The position numbers were made by a program, and so were the translations under genes. DNA of 5,552 nucleotides from Oscillospiraceae bacterium. Lineage in GTDB: Bacteria; Bacillota_A; Clostridia; Oscillospirales; Oscillospiraceae. The first letter of the stretch is position 1; each line of letters opens with the position of its first letter. Under the pieces are notes generated by a model, which was not told where the DNA came from, searched no databases, and worked only from the letters and a program-made list of their open reading frames with translations. Shown here one piece after another: positions 1 through 5,552 of the stretch. Where the stretch lies: contig JAFZOC010000266.1 of the NCBI GenBank assembly GCA_017550765.1, forward strand, positions 1-5,552, read 5' to 3'.

Positions 1-1
1 C

Positions 2-73
2 CACTTCCCCAAGGACGAGCACGGCCTGGCCTGATTTGACGGTACGCCCCTTATCGAGTGCAAGGAAAAGCGC
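2..73 (+). pseudogene. glgB: glgB upstream remnant with in-frame TGA stop (partial at left edge)
   Basis: Read in the same frame as the downstream branching-enzyme ORF, these bases give HFPKDEHGLA, a TGA at 32-34, then FDGTPLIECKEKR. HFPKD-HGLA-x-FDGT is the stretch just after GH13 conserved region I (DWVPxHFP) in bacterial GlgB, so homology runs straight across the stop with no frameshift or insertion. A single base change would restore a sense codon (CGA Arg or TGG Trp, for example). The gene begins upstream of the window, so the N-terminal domains and most of region I cannot be inspected. Seen directly: the stop and the homology on both sides. Inferred: the gene is disrupted, or there is a sequence error. 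Confidence 0.75.
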
Positions 74-1171
74 ATGGCGGAGCACCCCGAGTGGGGCACG
101 CTGATCTTCGACTACGCCAGCACCCAGGTCCAGAGCTTCCTCGTCTCCTCCGCCTGCAAGTTCTTTGAGGTCTTCCATATCGACGGGATCCGCGTGGATG
201 CCGTGAGCTCCATGCTCTACCTGAACTACGCCCGCCGCGACGGCGAGTTCACGCCCAACGAGGAGGGCGGCTGCACCGACCTGCACGCTCTGCGTTTCCT
301 GCGCAAGATGAACAGCGCCGTCCTCTCCAACTATCCCGGCGCCGTCACCATCGCCGAGGAGTCCACCGCCTTCCCGCTGATCACCGCGCCCCCCGATGTG
401 GGCGGCGTAGGCTTCTGCCTCAAGTGGGACATGGGCTTCATGCACGACACGATCGAGTACATGCAGCTCGACCCCATCTACCGCAGCTATCACCACAACA
501 AGCTCACCTTCTCCATGATGTACGCCTTCTCGGAGAACTTCATCCTGGCCTACTCCCATGACGAGGTCGTCCACGGCAAGTACAGCATGATCAACAAGAT
601 GAGCGGCGATTACGAGCAGAAATTCGCCTCTCTTCGCACCCTCTACGGCTACCAGTTCGGCCACCCGGGCAAAAAGCTGACCTTCATGGGCAGCGAATTC
701 GGGCAGTTCATCGAGTGGAACTGGCAGCAGGGCCTGGACTGGCTGCTGCTGGGCTTCCGCAAGCATGAACAGCTGCGTCTCTACATGCGCGCGCTGAACC
801 GCCTCTACACCTCCACCCCCGCGCTCTATGCCGTGGACCGCTCCTGGGACGGCTTCAGGTGGCTGAACGTGGACGATGCCGGCCGCAGTTCCGTAGCCTT
901 CCTGCGCTCCGCTCCCGAACAGGAGAGCTACATGGTCTGCGTATGCAACTTTACCCCCGTGCGCTACGACGGCTTCACCATCGGCCTGCCCATGGAGGGA
1001 GACCTGTACGAGGTCCTCAACAGCGACGATGAACAGTACGGCGGCTACGGCACCAGGAACGCCCCTGTCATCGGTACCCGCAAACAGTCTTTCCTGGGCA
1101 TGGACTACGCCGCAGACATCACCCTGCCCCCCCTGTCCACCGTCTTCTTCCGCTACGAGCCCAAGAAATGA
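74..1171 (+). CDS. glgB: 1,4-alpha-glucan branching enzyme GlgB, C-terminal part (downstream of an in-frame stop)
   Basis: GlgB (GH13, EC 2.4.1.18) cuts alpha-1,4 chains and re-attaches them as alpha-1,6 branches on cytoplasmic glycogen. Three of the four GH13 signature regions are visible, numbered from this ATG: IRVDAVSS with nucleophile Asp42, IAEEST with the acid/base at about Glu95, and YSHDEVVHGK with His162/Asp163. GKKLTFMGSEFGQF follows near residues 199-212, and a C-terminal beta domain runs from about 265 to 365. The full enzyme usually has over 600 residues, so this 365-residue frame lacks region I and all N-terminal domains. The ATG at 74 is an internal Met of the ancestral gene. 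It has a chance AAGGAA at 62-67, 6 nt upstream, so reinitiation is imaginable, but the product should not be active. The gene ends in TGA, 101 bp before glgA, on the same strand. Family assignment is very sure; functionality is doubtful. Confidence 0.93.
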   Translation: MAEHPEWGTLIFDYASTQVQSFLVSSACKFFEVFHIDGIRVDAVSSMLYLNYARRDGEFTPNEEGGCTDLHALRFLRKMNSAVLSNYPGAVTIAEESTAFPLITAPPDVGGVGFCLKWDMGFMHDTIEYMQLDPIYRSYHHNKLTFSMMYAFSENFILAYSHDEVVHGKYSMINKMSGDYEQKFASLRTLYGYQFGHPGKKLTFMGSEFGQFIEWNWQQGLDWLLLGFRKHEQLRLYMRALNRLYTSTPALYAVDRSWDGFRWLNVDDAGRSSVAFLRSAPEQESYMVCVCNFTPVRYDGFTIGLPMEGDLYEVLNSDDEQYGGYGTRNAPVIGTRKQSFLGMDYAADITLPPLSTVFFRYEPKK

Positions 1172-1272
1172 CGACCTGCCAGCGGGACGGTCGGACGGCT
1201 TTTCGGGCTCTGCCCGGGGCCTCCCCTGTCCGCTGCGTCGTTCGATATTTTGAATGATATTGGAGCATACAT
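1172..1272 (+). other. glgB-glgA intergenic region
   Basis: This 101-bp gap has no ORF of its own. Its first part is GC-rich and contains a perfect 5-bp hairpin (CGGGC 1204-1208, loop TCT, GCCCG 1212-1216). No T-run follows, so it is not a convincing terminator. The last 30 bases are notably AT-rich for this window and include GATATT twice (1244-1249 and 1256-1261). I could not match a well-spaced -35/-10 pair. Cotranscription of glgB and glgA is plausible but unproven. Confidence 0.5.
1260..1265 (+). promoter_or_regulatory. Ribosome binding site of glgA
   Basis: TTGGAG lies 7 nt before the ATG at 1273. It supports this start over the internal ATG at 1321 (Met17), which aligns better with the usual GlgA N-terminus but has no well-placed Shine-Dalgarno. 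Confidence 0.7.
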
Positions 1273-2751
1273 ATGAAAAAAGAATTTCGTGATATCCTGA
1301 AGACCAAGGGCCGCAGCGCCATGCCCGCCGTATTGCTGGCCTCTGCCGAGTGTGCGCCCCTGTCCAAGACCGGGGGCCTGGCCGACGTGGTCGGCACCCT
1401 GCCCAAGGCTCTTGCCAAACTGGGCGTTGACGCCCGCGTCATCACCCCCTACCACCGCGTCATCAAGGACAAGTACGCCGACCGCGTGGAGCACATGTTC
1501 TACTTCTACGCCCGCCTGGGCTGGCGCAGCGAGTACGTGGGCATCGAGAAGCTGGTGCTGGACGGCGTGACCATCTATCTAGTGGATAACGAGCACTATT
1601 TCGGCGACAAGATCTATCGCGGCGGCGACGCAGAGCTGGAGCAGTACGCCTTCTTCACCCGCGCCGTATTGGATGCCATCCCCAACCTGGGCTTTACGCC
1701 GGAAGTGGTCCACTGCAACGACTGGCACACCGCCATGATCCCCATGCTGGGCAAGACCCAGTACCGCGGCGGGCTGCAGGAGCATCTCAAGTATCTGCTG
1801 ACCATCCACAATATCGCCTTCCAGGGCAAGTGCGCCTTTGAGCGGGTCCAGGATCTGCTGGGCGTGGACTGGCACTACTACACGCCCGAGTTCATGGAGC
1901 TGGACGGCTGCGCCAACTTCATGAAAGGCGGTCTGGTCTTCGCCGACTGGATCAACACCGTGAGCCCCAGCTACGCCGACGAGATCTGCACCCCCTACTA
2001 CGCCGAGGGCCTGCAGGGCATCCTGAACGCCCGTCGTCACCAGCTCTCCGGCATCATCAACGGCATCGACCGCCAGGTCTTCGACCCCGTCCATGACCCC
2101 GGCATCCCCGCCCACTATGACAAGGGCCACCGCAAGGGCAAGGCCGTCTGCAAAGCCGCGCTCCAGGAGAAGGTGGGCCTCGAGCGTCGCCCCGACGTCC
2201 CGATCTTCGCCATGGTCACCCGCATGACCGAGCAGAAGGGTTTCGACCTGGTCGCCTGCGTGATCGACGAACTGATGAGCCGGGAAGATATGCAGTTCAT
2301 GCTGCTGGGCACCGGCGACGAGCGCTTCGAGAACTTCATGCGCGCCGCCGAGTACCGCTATAAGGGCCGGCTCTGCGCCTATATCGGCTACAGCGAGGCC
2401 CTGAGCCACCTGGTCTACGCCGGCAGCGACTTCTTCGTGATGCCCTCCCGCTTCAAGCCCTGCGGGCTGGGCCAGATGATCGCCATGCGCTACGGCGCGT
2501 TGCCCATCGTGCGCGAGACCGGCGGCCTGAAGGACACCGTCGTCCCCTACAACAAGTTCACCGGAGAAGGCAACGGCTTCTCCTTCGCCAACTATGACGC
2601 CTGGGAACTGCGCGACACCATGCGCAAGGCCCTGGACTGCTATCGGAAGAGCGACGTGATGGACGGCCTGATCCGCAGCGCCATGGAGGCCGACTTCAGC
2701 TTTGACCGTTCCGCCGAGGAATACATCAGGACCTATCTATGGATGCTGTGA
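1273..2751 (+). CDS. glgA: Glycogen synthase GlgA (ADP-glucose type, GT5) with a Glu-to-Lys change in the catalytic motif
   Basis: GlgA (EC 2.4.1.21) transfers glucose from ADP-glucose to the non-reducing ends of alpha-1,4-glucan in the cytoplasm. The 492 residues form a complete two-Rossmann GT-B enzyme, close to the usual length of about 480. Visible motifs are the nucleotide-sugar loop KTGGLADV (Lys32-Val39), HCNDWH (Asp150), TIHNIAFQG (His179), NTVSPSYADE, IINGID (Asn263-Asp266), TRMTEQKG (Arg317, Lys322) and TGGLKDTV. These match the active-site positions known from E. coli GlgA. The exception is SRFKPCGLGQ: residue 395 (AAG at 2455-2457) is Lys where the family has Glu (E. coli Glu377, reported as critical for catalysis). 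GAG to AAG is one transition. The start at 1273 gives a 16-residue basic extension (MKKEF...) before the normal start-like MPAVLLASAE. The 3' end overlaps the next gene by 13 bp. Family is certain; activity is questionable. Confidence 0.96.
   Translation: MKKEFRDILKTKGRSAMPAVLLASAECAPLSKTGGLADVVGTLPKALAKLGVDARVITPYHRVIKDKYADRVEHMFYFYARLGWRSEYVGIEKLVLDGVTIYLVDNEHYFGDKIYRGGDAELEQYAFFTRAVLDAIPNLGFTPEVVHCNDWHTAMIPMLGKTQYRGGLQEHLKYLLTIHNIAFQGKCAFERVQDLLGVDWHYYTPEFMELDGCANFMKGGLVFADWINTVSPSYADEICTPYYAEGLQGILNARRHQLSGIINGIDRQVFDPVHDPGIPAHYDKGHRKGKAVCKAALQEKVGLERRPDVPIFAMVTRMTEQKGFDLVACVIDELMSREDMQFMLLGTGDERFENFMRAAEYRYKGRLCAYIGYSEALSHLVYAGSDFFVMPSRFKPCGLGQMIAMRYGALPIVRETGGLKDTVVPYNKFTGEGNGFSFANYDAWELRDTMRKALDCYRKSDVMDGLIRSAMEADFSFDRSAEEYIRTYLWML
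2728..2731 (+). promoter_or_regulatory. Ribosome binding site of the GH13 gene, inside the glgA 3' end
   Basis: AGGA within the last glgA codons sits 7 nt before the ATG at 2739. It supports the overlapping start and points to translational coupling with glgA. Confidence 0.55.
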
Positions 2752-5153
2752 TCTCCTTCCGCGCCGGGGAACGCCCCGCCGAGCAGGAGCGGACCATCCT
2801 CTATCTCGGAGGCACTTACCGGGAGCACTGGTCAGAGGACTATACCCTCGCCGTGGTCTATGAAGGCAGAAAATGCGTAGACGCCGCCCTTGTGGACGGC
2901 GTCTGGCGCGCTGTCGGCGGAGATGAAGGCTGGGTGGAGCTCCTCAACTCCGAAGAGTGTCCCGCCGTCACCATGCTCTATTTCCAGGCGGCCGCCTCCG
3001 TCTATGCCGCGGCCCGCGCCTGTGCCGTCCGGGGCCTCCCTCTGGAACGCCTGGATGAATGCTTCTGGTCCCCCTCCAATCCCTTCTCTGCGCCGGAGCT
3101 GGTGCGCTTGCTGATGGACGACTGCGGCTTCTCCATGAGCCGCGCCTTCCAGGTGGCTGCGGCCTGCTGCGGCGATCTGCGGGCCAGCGGCGTGGACGCG
3201 GCCCAGGTCTATCCCCTGCAGCCCCGCACCGCCCATATCATCAGCATCCTGCGCAACTGCTCTGACAGCAGCCTGGCCGCCGTACACGACTGCAGCGATC
3301 TGCGCTACCGCTCGCCTCTGGGCGCCGTGACCGAGGGGAGCCTGATCCGGCTCCGTCTGCGGATCCTGGCCGGGCGGGCGCAGAAGGCGGAGCTGGTCCT
3401 CTATGGGGACGACCTGCGCTGGGAGCTGCCCATGCAGCGGGATGAGAAAGGTTTCACTGTGCAGCTGCGTGTGCCGGACAAAGCCGCCGCGTACTGGTAT
3501 TGCTTCCGCATCCAGACCGCCGACGGCAGCCACTGGCTCTGCCCCGACGGCAGCGGCCACCGCGGCCGGCTCTACGCCGCCCAGGCGGCGGGCTTCCGTC
3601 TCACGGTCTACAAGACAGAGTTCACGACCCCCGTCTGGTTCCGCCGGAGCGTGATGTATCAGGCTTTCCCCGACCGCTTCGCCTTTTCCGACGACGACAC
3701 CGCCCAGCGCGGCGTGGACTACCACCTGGCCCTTGGCCAGACGCCGGAGCTCCACGCCTCTCTGGACGAGCCGCCCCGCTGGCAGCCGCGGCCCTTTGAG
3801 GCCGCCTATGCCCCGGACGACTTCTACGGCGGGACCCTGCGGGGCATCGAGGAGAAGCTCCCCTATCTCAAGGACCTGGGGATCTCCTGTCTCTATCTCA
3901 ACCCGATCTTCGAAGCCCGCTCGAACCACCGCTACGACACCTCGGACTATCACAAGGTCGACCCCATCCTCGGCACGAACGAGGATCTGGAGCGCCTGTG
4001 CGCAAAGGCGCGGGAGCTGGGCATCCGCGTGATGCTGGACGGCGTCTTTTCCCATACCGGAGACGACAGTCTCTACTTCGACCGCTTCGGCCACTACGGC
4101 GGTCAGGGCGCCTGCCAGAGCGCCGCCTCCCCCTTCTACTCCTGGTACGATTTCCAGCGCTGGCCCGACAGCTACCGCTGCTGGTGGGGCTTCAAGTCCC
4201 TGCCCGAGGTGGATGAGATGGACCCGTCCTGGCAAGACTTCGTCATATCCGGCAAGGACAGCGTGATCCGCAGCTGGCTGCGGCGAGGCGCCTCGGCCTG
4301 GCGTCTGGACGTGGCGGACGAACTGCCTGACCAGGCTCTGGCCATGATCCGGCAGGCGGCCAAAGAGGAAGATCCAGACGCAGTGGTCCTGGGCGAAGTC
4401 TGGGAGGACGCCGTGCTCAAGGAGAGCTACGGCAGCCGCCGCAACTATGCCCTGGGCTGGTCTCTGGACTCTGTGATGAACTATCCGCTGCGCACGGCGC
4501 TGCTGGACTTTGCCCATCGGCGGATCAACGCCTACGCCCTGCGAGACTTCCTGCTGAGCCAGCAGCTCAACTACCCCCAGCCGTTCTATTACTCCCTGAT
4601 GAACTTGCTGGGCTCCCATGACGTGGAGCGCATCCGCTCAGCCCTGGCCACCGACCGCCAGATCAAGGCCCTCTCCCGGGAGACGCAGCTCGCCCTCTCC
4701 TTCTCGCAGGAGGCCCTGGAACGGGCCGTGGAGATGGAAGAGCTCCTGGCTACGATCCAGTTCGCCCTGCCCGGGGTCCCCAGCATCTATTACGGAGACG
4801 AGCAGGGCATGTGCGGTGTGGGCGATCCCTTCGACCGTCAGCCCTTCCGGGAAGGACGGCAGGATCTCCACGACCGCTATGCCGCACTGGCCGCCCTGCG
4901 CAACAGCGCCCCGGCCCTCTCCACAGGCCACGCCCGCTTTCTCGCCGCCTCCGGCGGCGTGCTGATGATCCTCCGCTATATCGTCGACGGGCATGACGTC
5001 TTTGGCGAGGAGGCCGAGAACGGCGTATATCTCGCCGTGGCGGACCGGGACGACGAGCCCGCAGACTACGAGATCGACTGCCGGGACCTGGGCCTGGGAC
5101 ACGTCCGCGGGCACATCGGCCCGCGCAGCGCCCAGATCCTCAGACTGCGCTGA
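2739..5153 (+). CDS. GH13 alpha-glucan hydrolase, neopullulanase/cyclomaltodextrinase-like, with an unrecognised N-terminal region
   Basis: This 804-residue protein probably hydrolyses alpha-1,4 and perhaps alpha-1,6 links in glycogen, maltodextrin or cyclodextrin. No signal peptide is visible, so it should be cytoplasmic. Residues 1-165 are not recognised. Residues about 168-295 (from ISILRNC, through YRSPLGAV at 190-197) look like the beta-sandwich that precedes the barrel in neopullulanase-type enzymes. The GH13 barrel starts near VMYQAFPDRF (305-314), and FYGGTL begins at 362. Region I is MLDGVFSH (Asp434, His439), region II WRLDVADE (Arg522, nucleophile Asp524), region III GEVW (acid/base Glu553) and region IV GSHD (His627, Asp628). 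SIYYGDEQGM follows, then a small C-terminal beta domain. All catalytic residues are present, so this enzyme looks intact, unlike its neighbours. The ATG overlaps the last 13 bp of glgA. The exact specificity (neopullulanase, cyclomaltodextrinase, maltogenic amylase or alpha-amylase) cannot be read from sequence, so no symbol is given. Confidence 0.92.
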   Translation: MDAVISFRAGERPAEQERTILYLGGTYREHWSEDYTLAVVYEGRKCVDAALVDGVWRAVGGDEGWVELLNSEECPAVTMLYFQAAASVYAAARACAVRGLPLERLDECFWSPSNPFSAPELVRLLMDDCGFSMSRAFQVAAACCGDLRASGVDAAQVYPLQPRTAHIISILRNCSDSSLAAVHDCSDLRYRSPLGAVTEGSLIRLRLRILAGRAQKAELVLYGDDLRWELPMQRDEKGFTVQLRVPDKAAAYWYCFRIQTADGSHWLCPDGSGHRGRLYAAQAAGFRLTVYKTEFTTPVWFRRSVMYQAFPDRFAFSDDDTAQRGVDYHLALGQTPELHASLDEPPRWQPRPFEAAYAPDDFYGGTLRGIEEKLPYLKDLGISCLYLNPIFEARSNHRYDTSDYHKVDPILGTNEDLERLCAKARELGIRVMLDGVFSHTGDDSLYFDRFGHYGGQGACQSAASPFYSWYDFQRWPDSYRCWWGFKSLPEVDEMDPSWQDFVISGKDSVIRSWLRRGASAWRLDVADELPDQALAMIRQAAKEEDPDAVVLGEVWEDAVLKESYGSRRNYALGWSLDSVMNYPLRTALLDFAHRRINAYALRDFLLSQQLNYPQPFYYSLMNLLGSHDVERIRSALATDRQIKALSRETQLALSFSQEALERAVEMEELLATIQFALPGVPSIYYGDEQGMCGVGDPFDRQPFREGRQDLHDRYAALAALRNSAPALSTGHARFLAASGGVLMILRYIVDGHDVFGEEAENGVYLAVADRDDEPADYEIDCRDLGLGHVRGHIGPRSAQILRLR

Positions 5154-5173
5154 TCTGCGGAGCCCGTGGAGGG

Positions 5174-5200
5174 GAGCCGCCCCCGCCGCGCCGGCTCTTT
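5174..5200 (+). terminator. Weak possible intrinsic terminator after the glycogen cluster
   Basis: GAGCCG (5174-5179) pairs perfectly with CGGCTC (5192-5197) across a 12-nt C/G-rich loop. A TTT follows directly, with CC after it. Two further G-T wobble pairs could extend the stem. The position, 20 bp after the GH13 stop, suits an end of transcription, but the stem is short and the T-tract poor. Confidence 0.35.
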
Positions 5201-5277
5201 CCTCCATCGCGACATCCCCTCGCCCGCCGCGCCTGTCCACGGTCAGTCGGCTGGGCGTCCACTGTTCAAGTACAACT

Positions 5278-5283
5278 GTGAGG
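5278..5283 (+). promoter_or_regulatory. Ribosome binding site of the final partial gene
   Basis: GTGAGG lies 5 nt before the ATG at 5289 and 8 nt before the adjacent in-frame ATG at 5292. Spacing slightly favours the second ATG; the two starts differ by one Met. Confidence 0.55.
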
Positions 5284-5288
5284 TCTAG

Positions 5289-5552
5289 ATGATGAAGATC
5301 CTTTTCCGCGTCCTGTTCATGATGATCCTGCTCCTGATCCTGGCGGGCCTGGTGATGTTCCGTCTCGATGTGGCCCGGAACGAGATCCCGGCGGCACAGC
5401 TCCCCGCAGAGCCCGCGACGACTCCCGCGACTCCCACGGAGACGCCCGCCGCGAGCCCCGCGCCGACCGCGGAGCCCTCGCCGGAGCCCAGCCCCGAGCC
5501 GACACCGACGCCGACGCCGGAGCCCACCCCGGAGATCTTCACCATCTCCGCC
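5289..5552 (+). CDS. Membrane-anchored or secreted protein with Pro/Thr/Glu-rich linker, possibly CapA-like (partial at right edge)
   Basis: The frame stays open for 88 codons to the window end. It starts MMKILFR, a short basic N-terminus, then a hydrophobic stretch at about residues 8-24 (VLFMMILLLILAGLVMF). This is either an uncleaved signal anchor or a signal peptide; no lipobox Cys is seen. Residues 34-82 are a low-complexity linker rich in Pro, Thr, Glu, Ala and Ser (18 Pro in 49), as in proteins that hold a domain away from the membrane. The last visible residues, EIFTISA, resemble the entry to the metallophosphatase-like domain of Clostridial CapA-family proteins (FTISxVGDCT). The diagnostic residues lie beyond the edge, so this assignment is inference from linker plus four or five residues. 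Many other extracytoplasmic proteins share this layout. The own RBS and the 135-bp gap with a hairpin suggest a transcription unit separate from the glycogen genes. Confidence is for a real gene, not for CapA. Confidence 0.75.
   Translation, partial: MMKILFRVLFMMILLLILAGLVMFRLDVARNEIPAAQLPAEPATTPATPTETPAASPAPTAEPSPEPSPEPTPTPTPEPTPEIFTISA
5388..5534 (+). repeat. Low-complexity Pro-rich linker coding repeat
   Basis: Imperfect short repeats of GAGCCC/CCG and ACGCCG/ACCCCG encode alternating P-x units (PSPEPSPEPTPTPTPEPTPE at the end). The tract is likely to vary in length by slippage and is prone to assembly error. In protein terms it is a flexible spacer. Confidence 0.7.

Noticed and set aside
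32..34. Recoded TGA (Trp, Gly or selenocysteine) as an explanation for the glgB stop.
   Set aside because: All three complete gene ends here use TGA where the proteins should end, and TGG is used freely for Trp. No SECIS-like hairpin is evident just downstream, and the family has no Cys or Sec at this position.
1204..1216. A perfect 5-bp hairpin between glgB and glgA as a terminator.
   Set aside because: No T-run follows on the plus strand, and the T-run lies on the wrong side; a chance hairpin in GC-rich DNA is likely.
1241..1261. AT-rich patch with two GATATT copies as a glgA promoter.
   Set aside because: No -35 box at proper spacing could be paired with either copy, so only AT-richness supports it.
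1579..2409. A 276-codon minus-strand open frame opposite glgA.
   Set aside because: It has the same shadow composition, no family motif, and lies wholly inside glgA.
2832..4619. A 595-codon open frame on the minus strand, opposite the GH13 gene.
   Set aside because: It is antisense to a gene with clear catalytic motifs. Its composition (Val, Gly, Ala, Gln, His rich, no recognisable motif) is what GC-rich coding DNA gives on the opposite strand.
4638..5240. A 200-codon minus-strand open frame reaching into the 5154-5288 gap.
   Set aside because: It is mostly antisense to the GH13 3' end, with Gly/Ala/Val-rich low-information sequence and no clear RBS.
5285..5545. A Gly/Val/Ser-repeat minus-strand open frame.
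   Set aside because: Its repeats are simply the complement of the Pro-rich linker coding sequence of the plus-strand gene.

Overview
The window looks like a chromosomal piece of a GC-rich Firmicute (Clostridia). The best guess is a gut Oscillospiraceae/Ruminococcaceae-type organism. The basis is high GC by eye, Shine-Dalgarno-led genes all on the plus strand, and protein wording typical of that group (for example RMAEHPEWGT in GlgB and GASAWRLDVADELPD in the GH13 enzyme). Genus and species cannot be settled from the sequence alone. There are no RNA genes, mobile elements or CRISPR arrays.

Layout: (1) bases 2-1171 hold the 3' part of glgB (glycogen branching enzyme), cut by the left edge and interrupted by an in-frame TGA at 32-34. 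(2) A 101-bp gap. (3) glgA (ADP-glucose-dependent glycogen synthase), 1273-2751, full length. (4) A large GH13 alpha-glucan hydrolase of neopullulanase/cyclomaltodextrinase type, 2739-5153, whose start overlaps the end of glgA. It carries an N-terminal region of about 165 residues that I do not recognise. (5) A 135-bp gap with a weak terminator-like hairpin. (6) The first 88 codons of a membrane-anchored or secreted protein with a long Pro/Thr/Glu-rich linker, cut by the right edge. The few residues after the linker suggest a CapA-like protein, but this is tentative.

Genes 1-4 form one glycogen metabolism cluster. GlgA extends alpha-1,4 chains from ADP-glucose, GlgB introduces alpha-1,6 branches, and the GH13 enzyme probably trims or opens alpha-glucans in the cytoplasm. 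glgC/glgD and a phosphorylase are not in the window. The last gene is probably a separate cell-envelope unit.

The main oddity is that both glycogen-building enzymes carry apparently damaging changes. One is a stop codon inside glgB. The other is a Lys in GlgA where the family has its near-invariant catalytic Glu (F-K-PCGL instead of F-E-PCGL). Each can be explained by a single base transition. This could mean a decaying glycogen synthesis pathway, a strain-level polymorphism or sequence error. Otherwise the region is an ordinary core-metabolism locus; I did not find a convincing new defence or mobile system.
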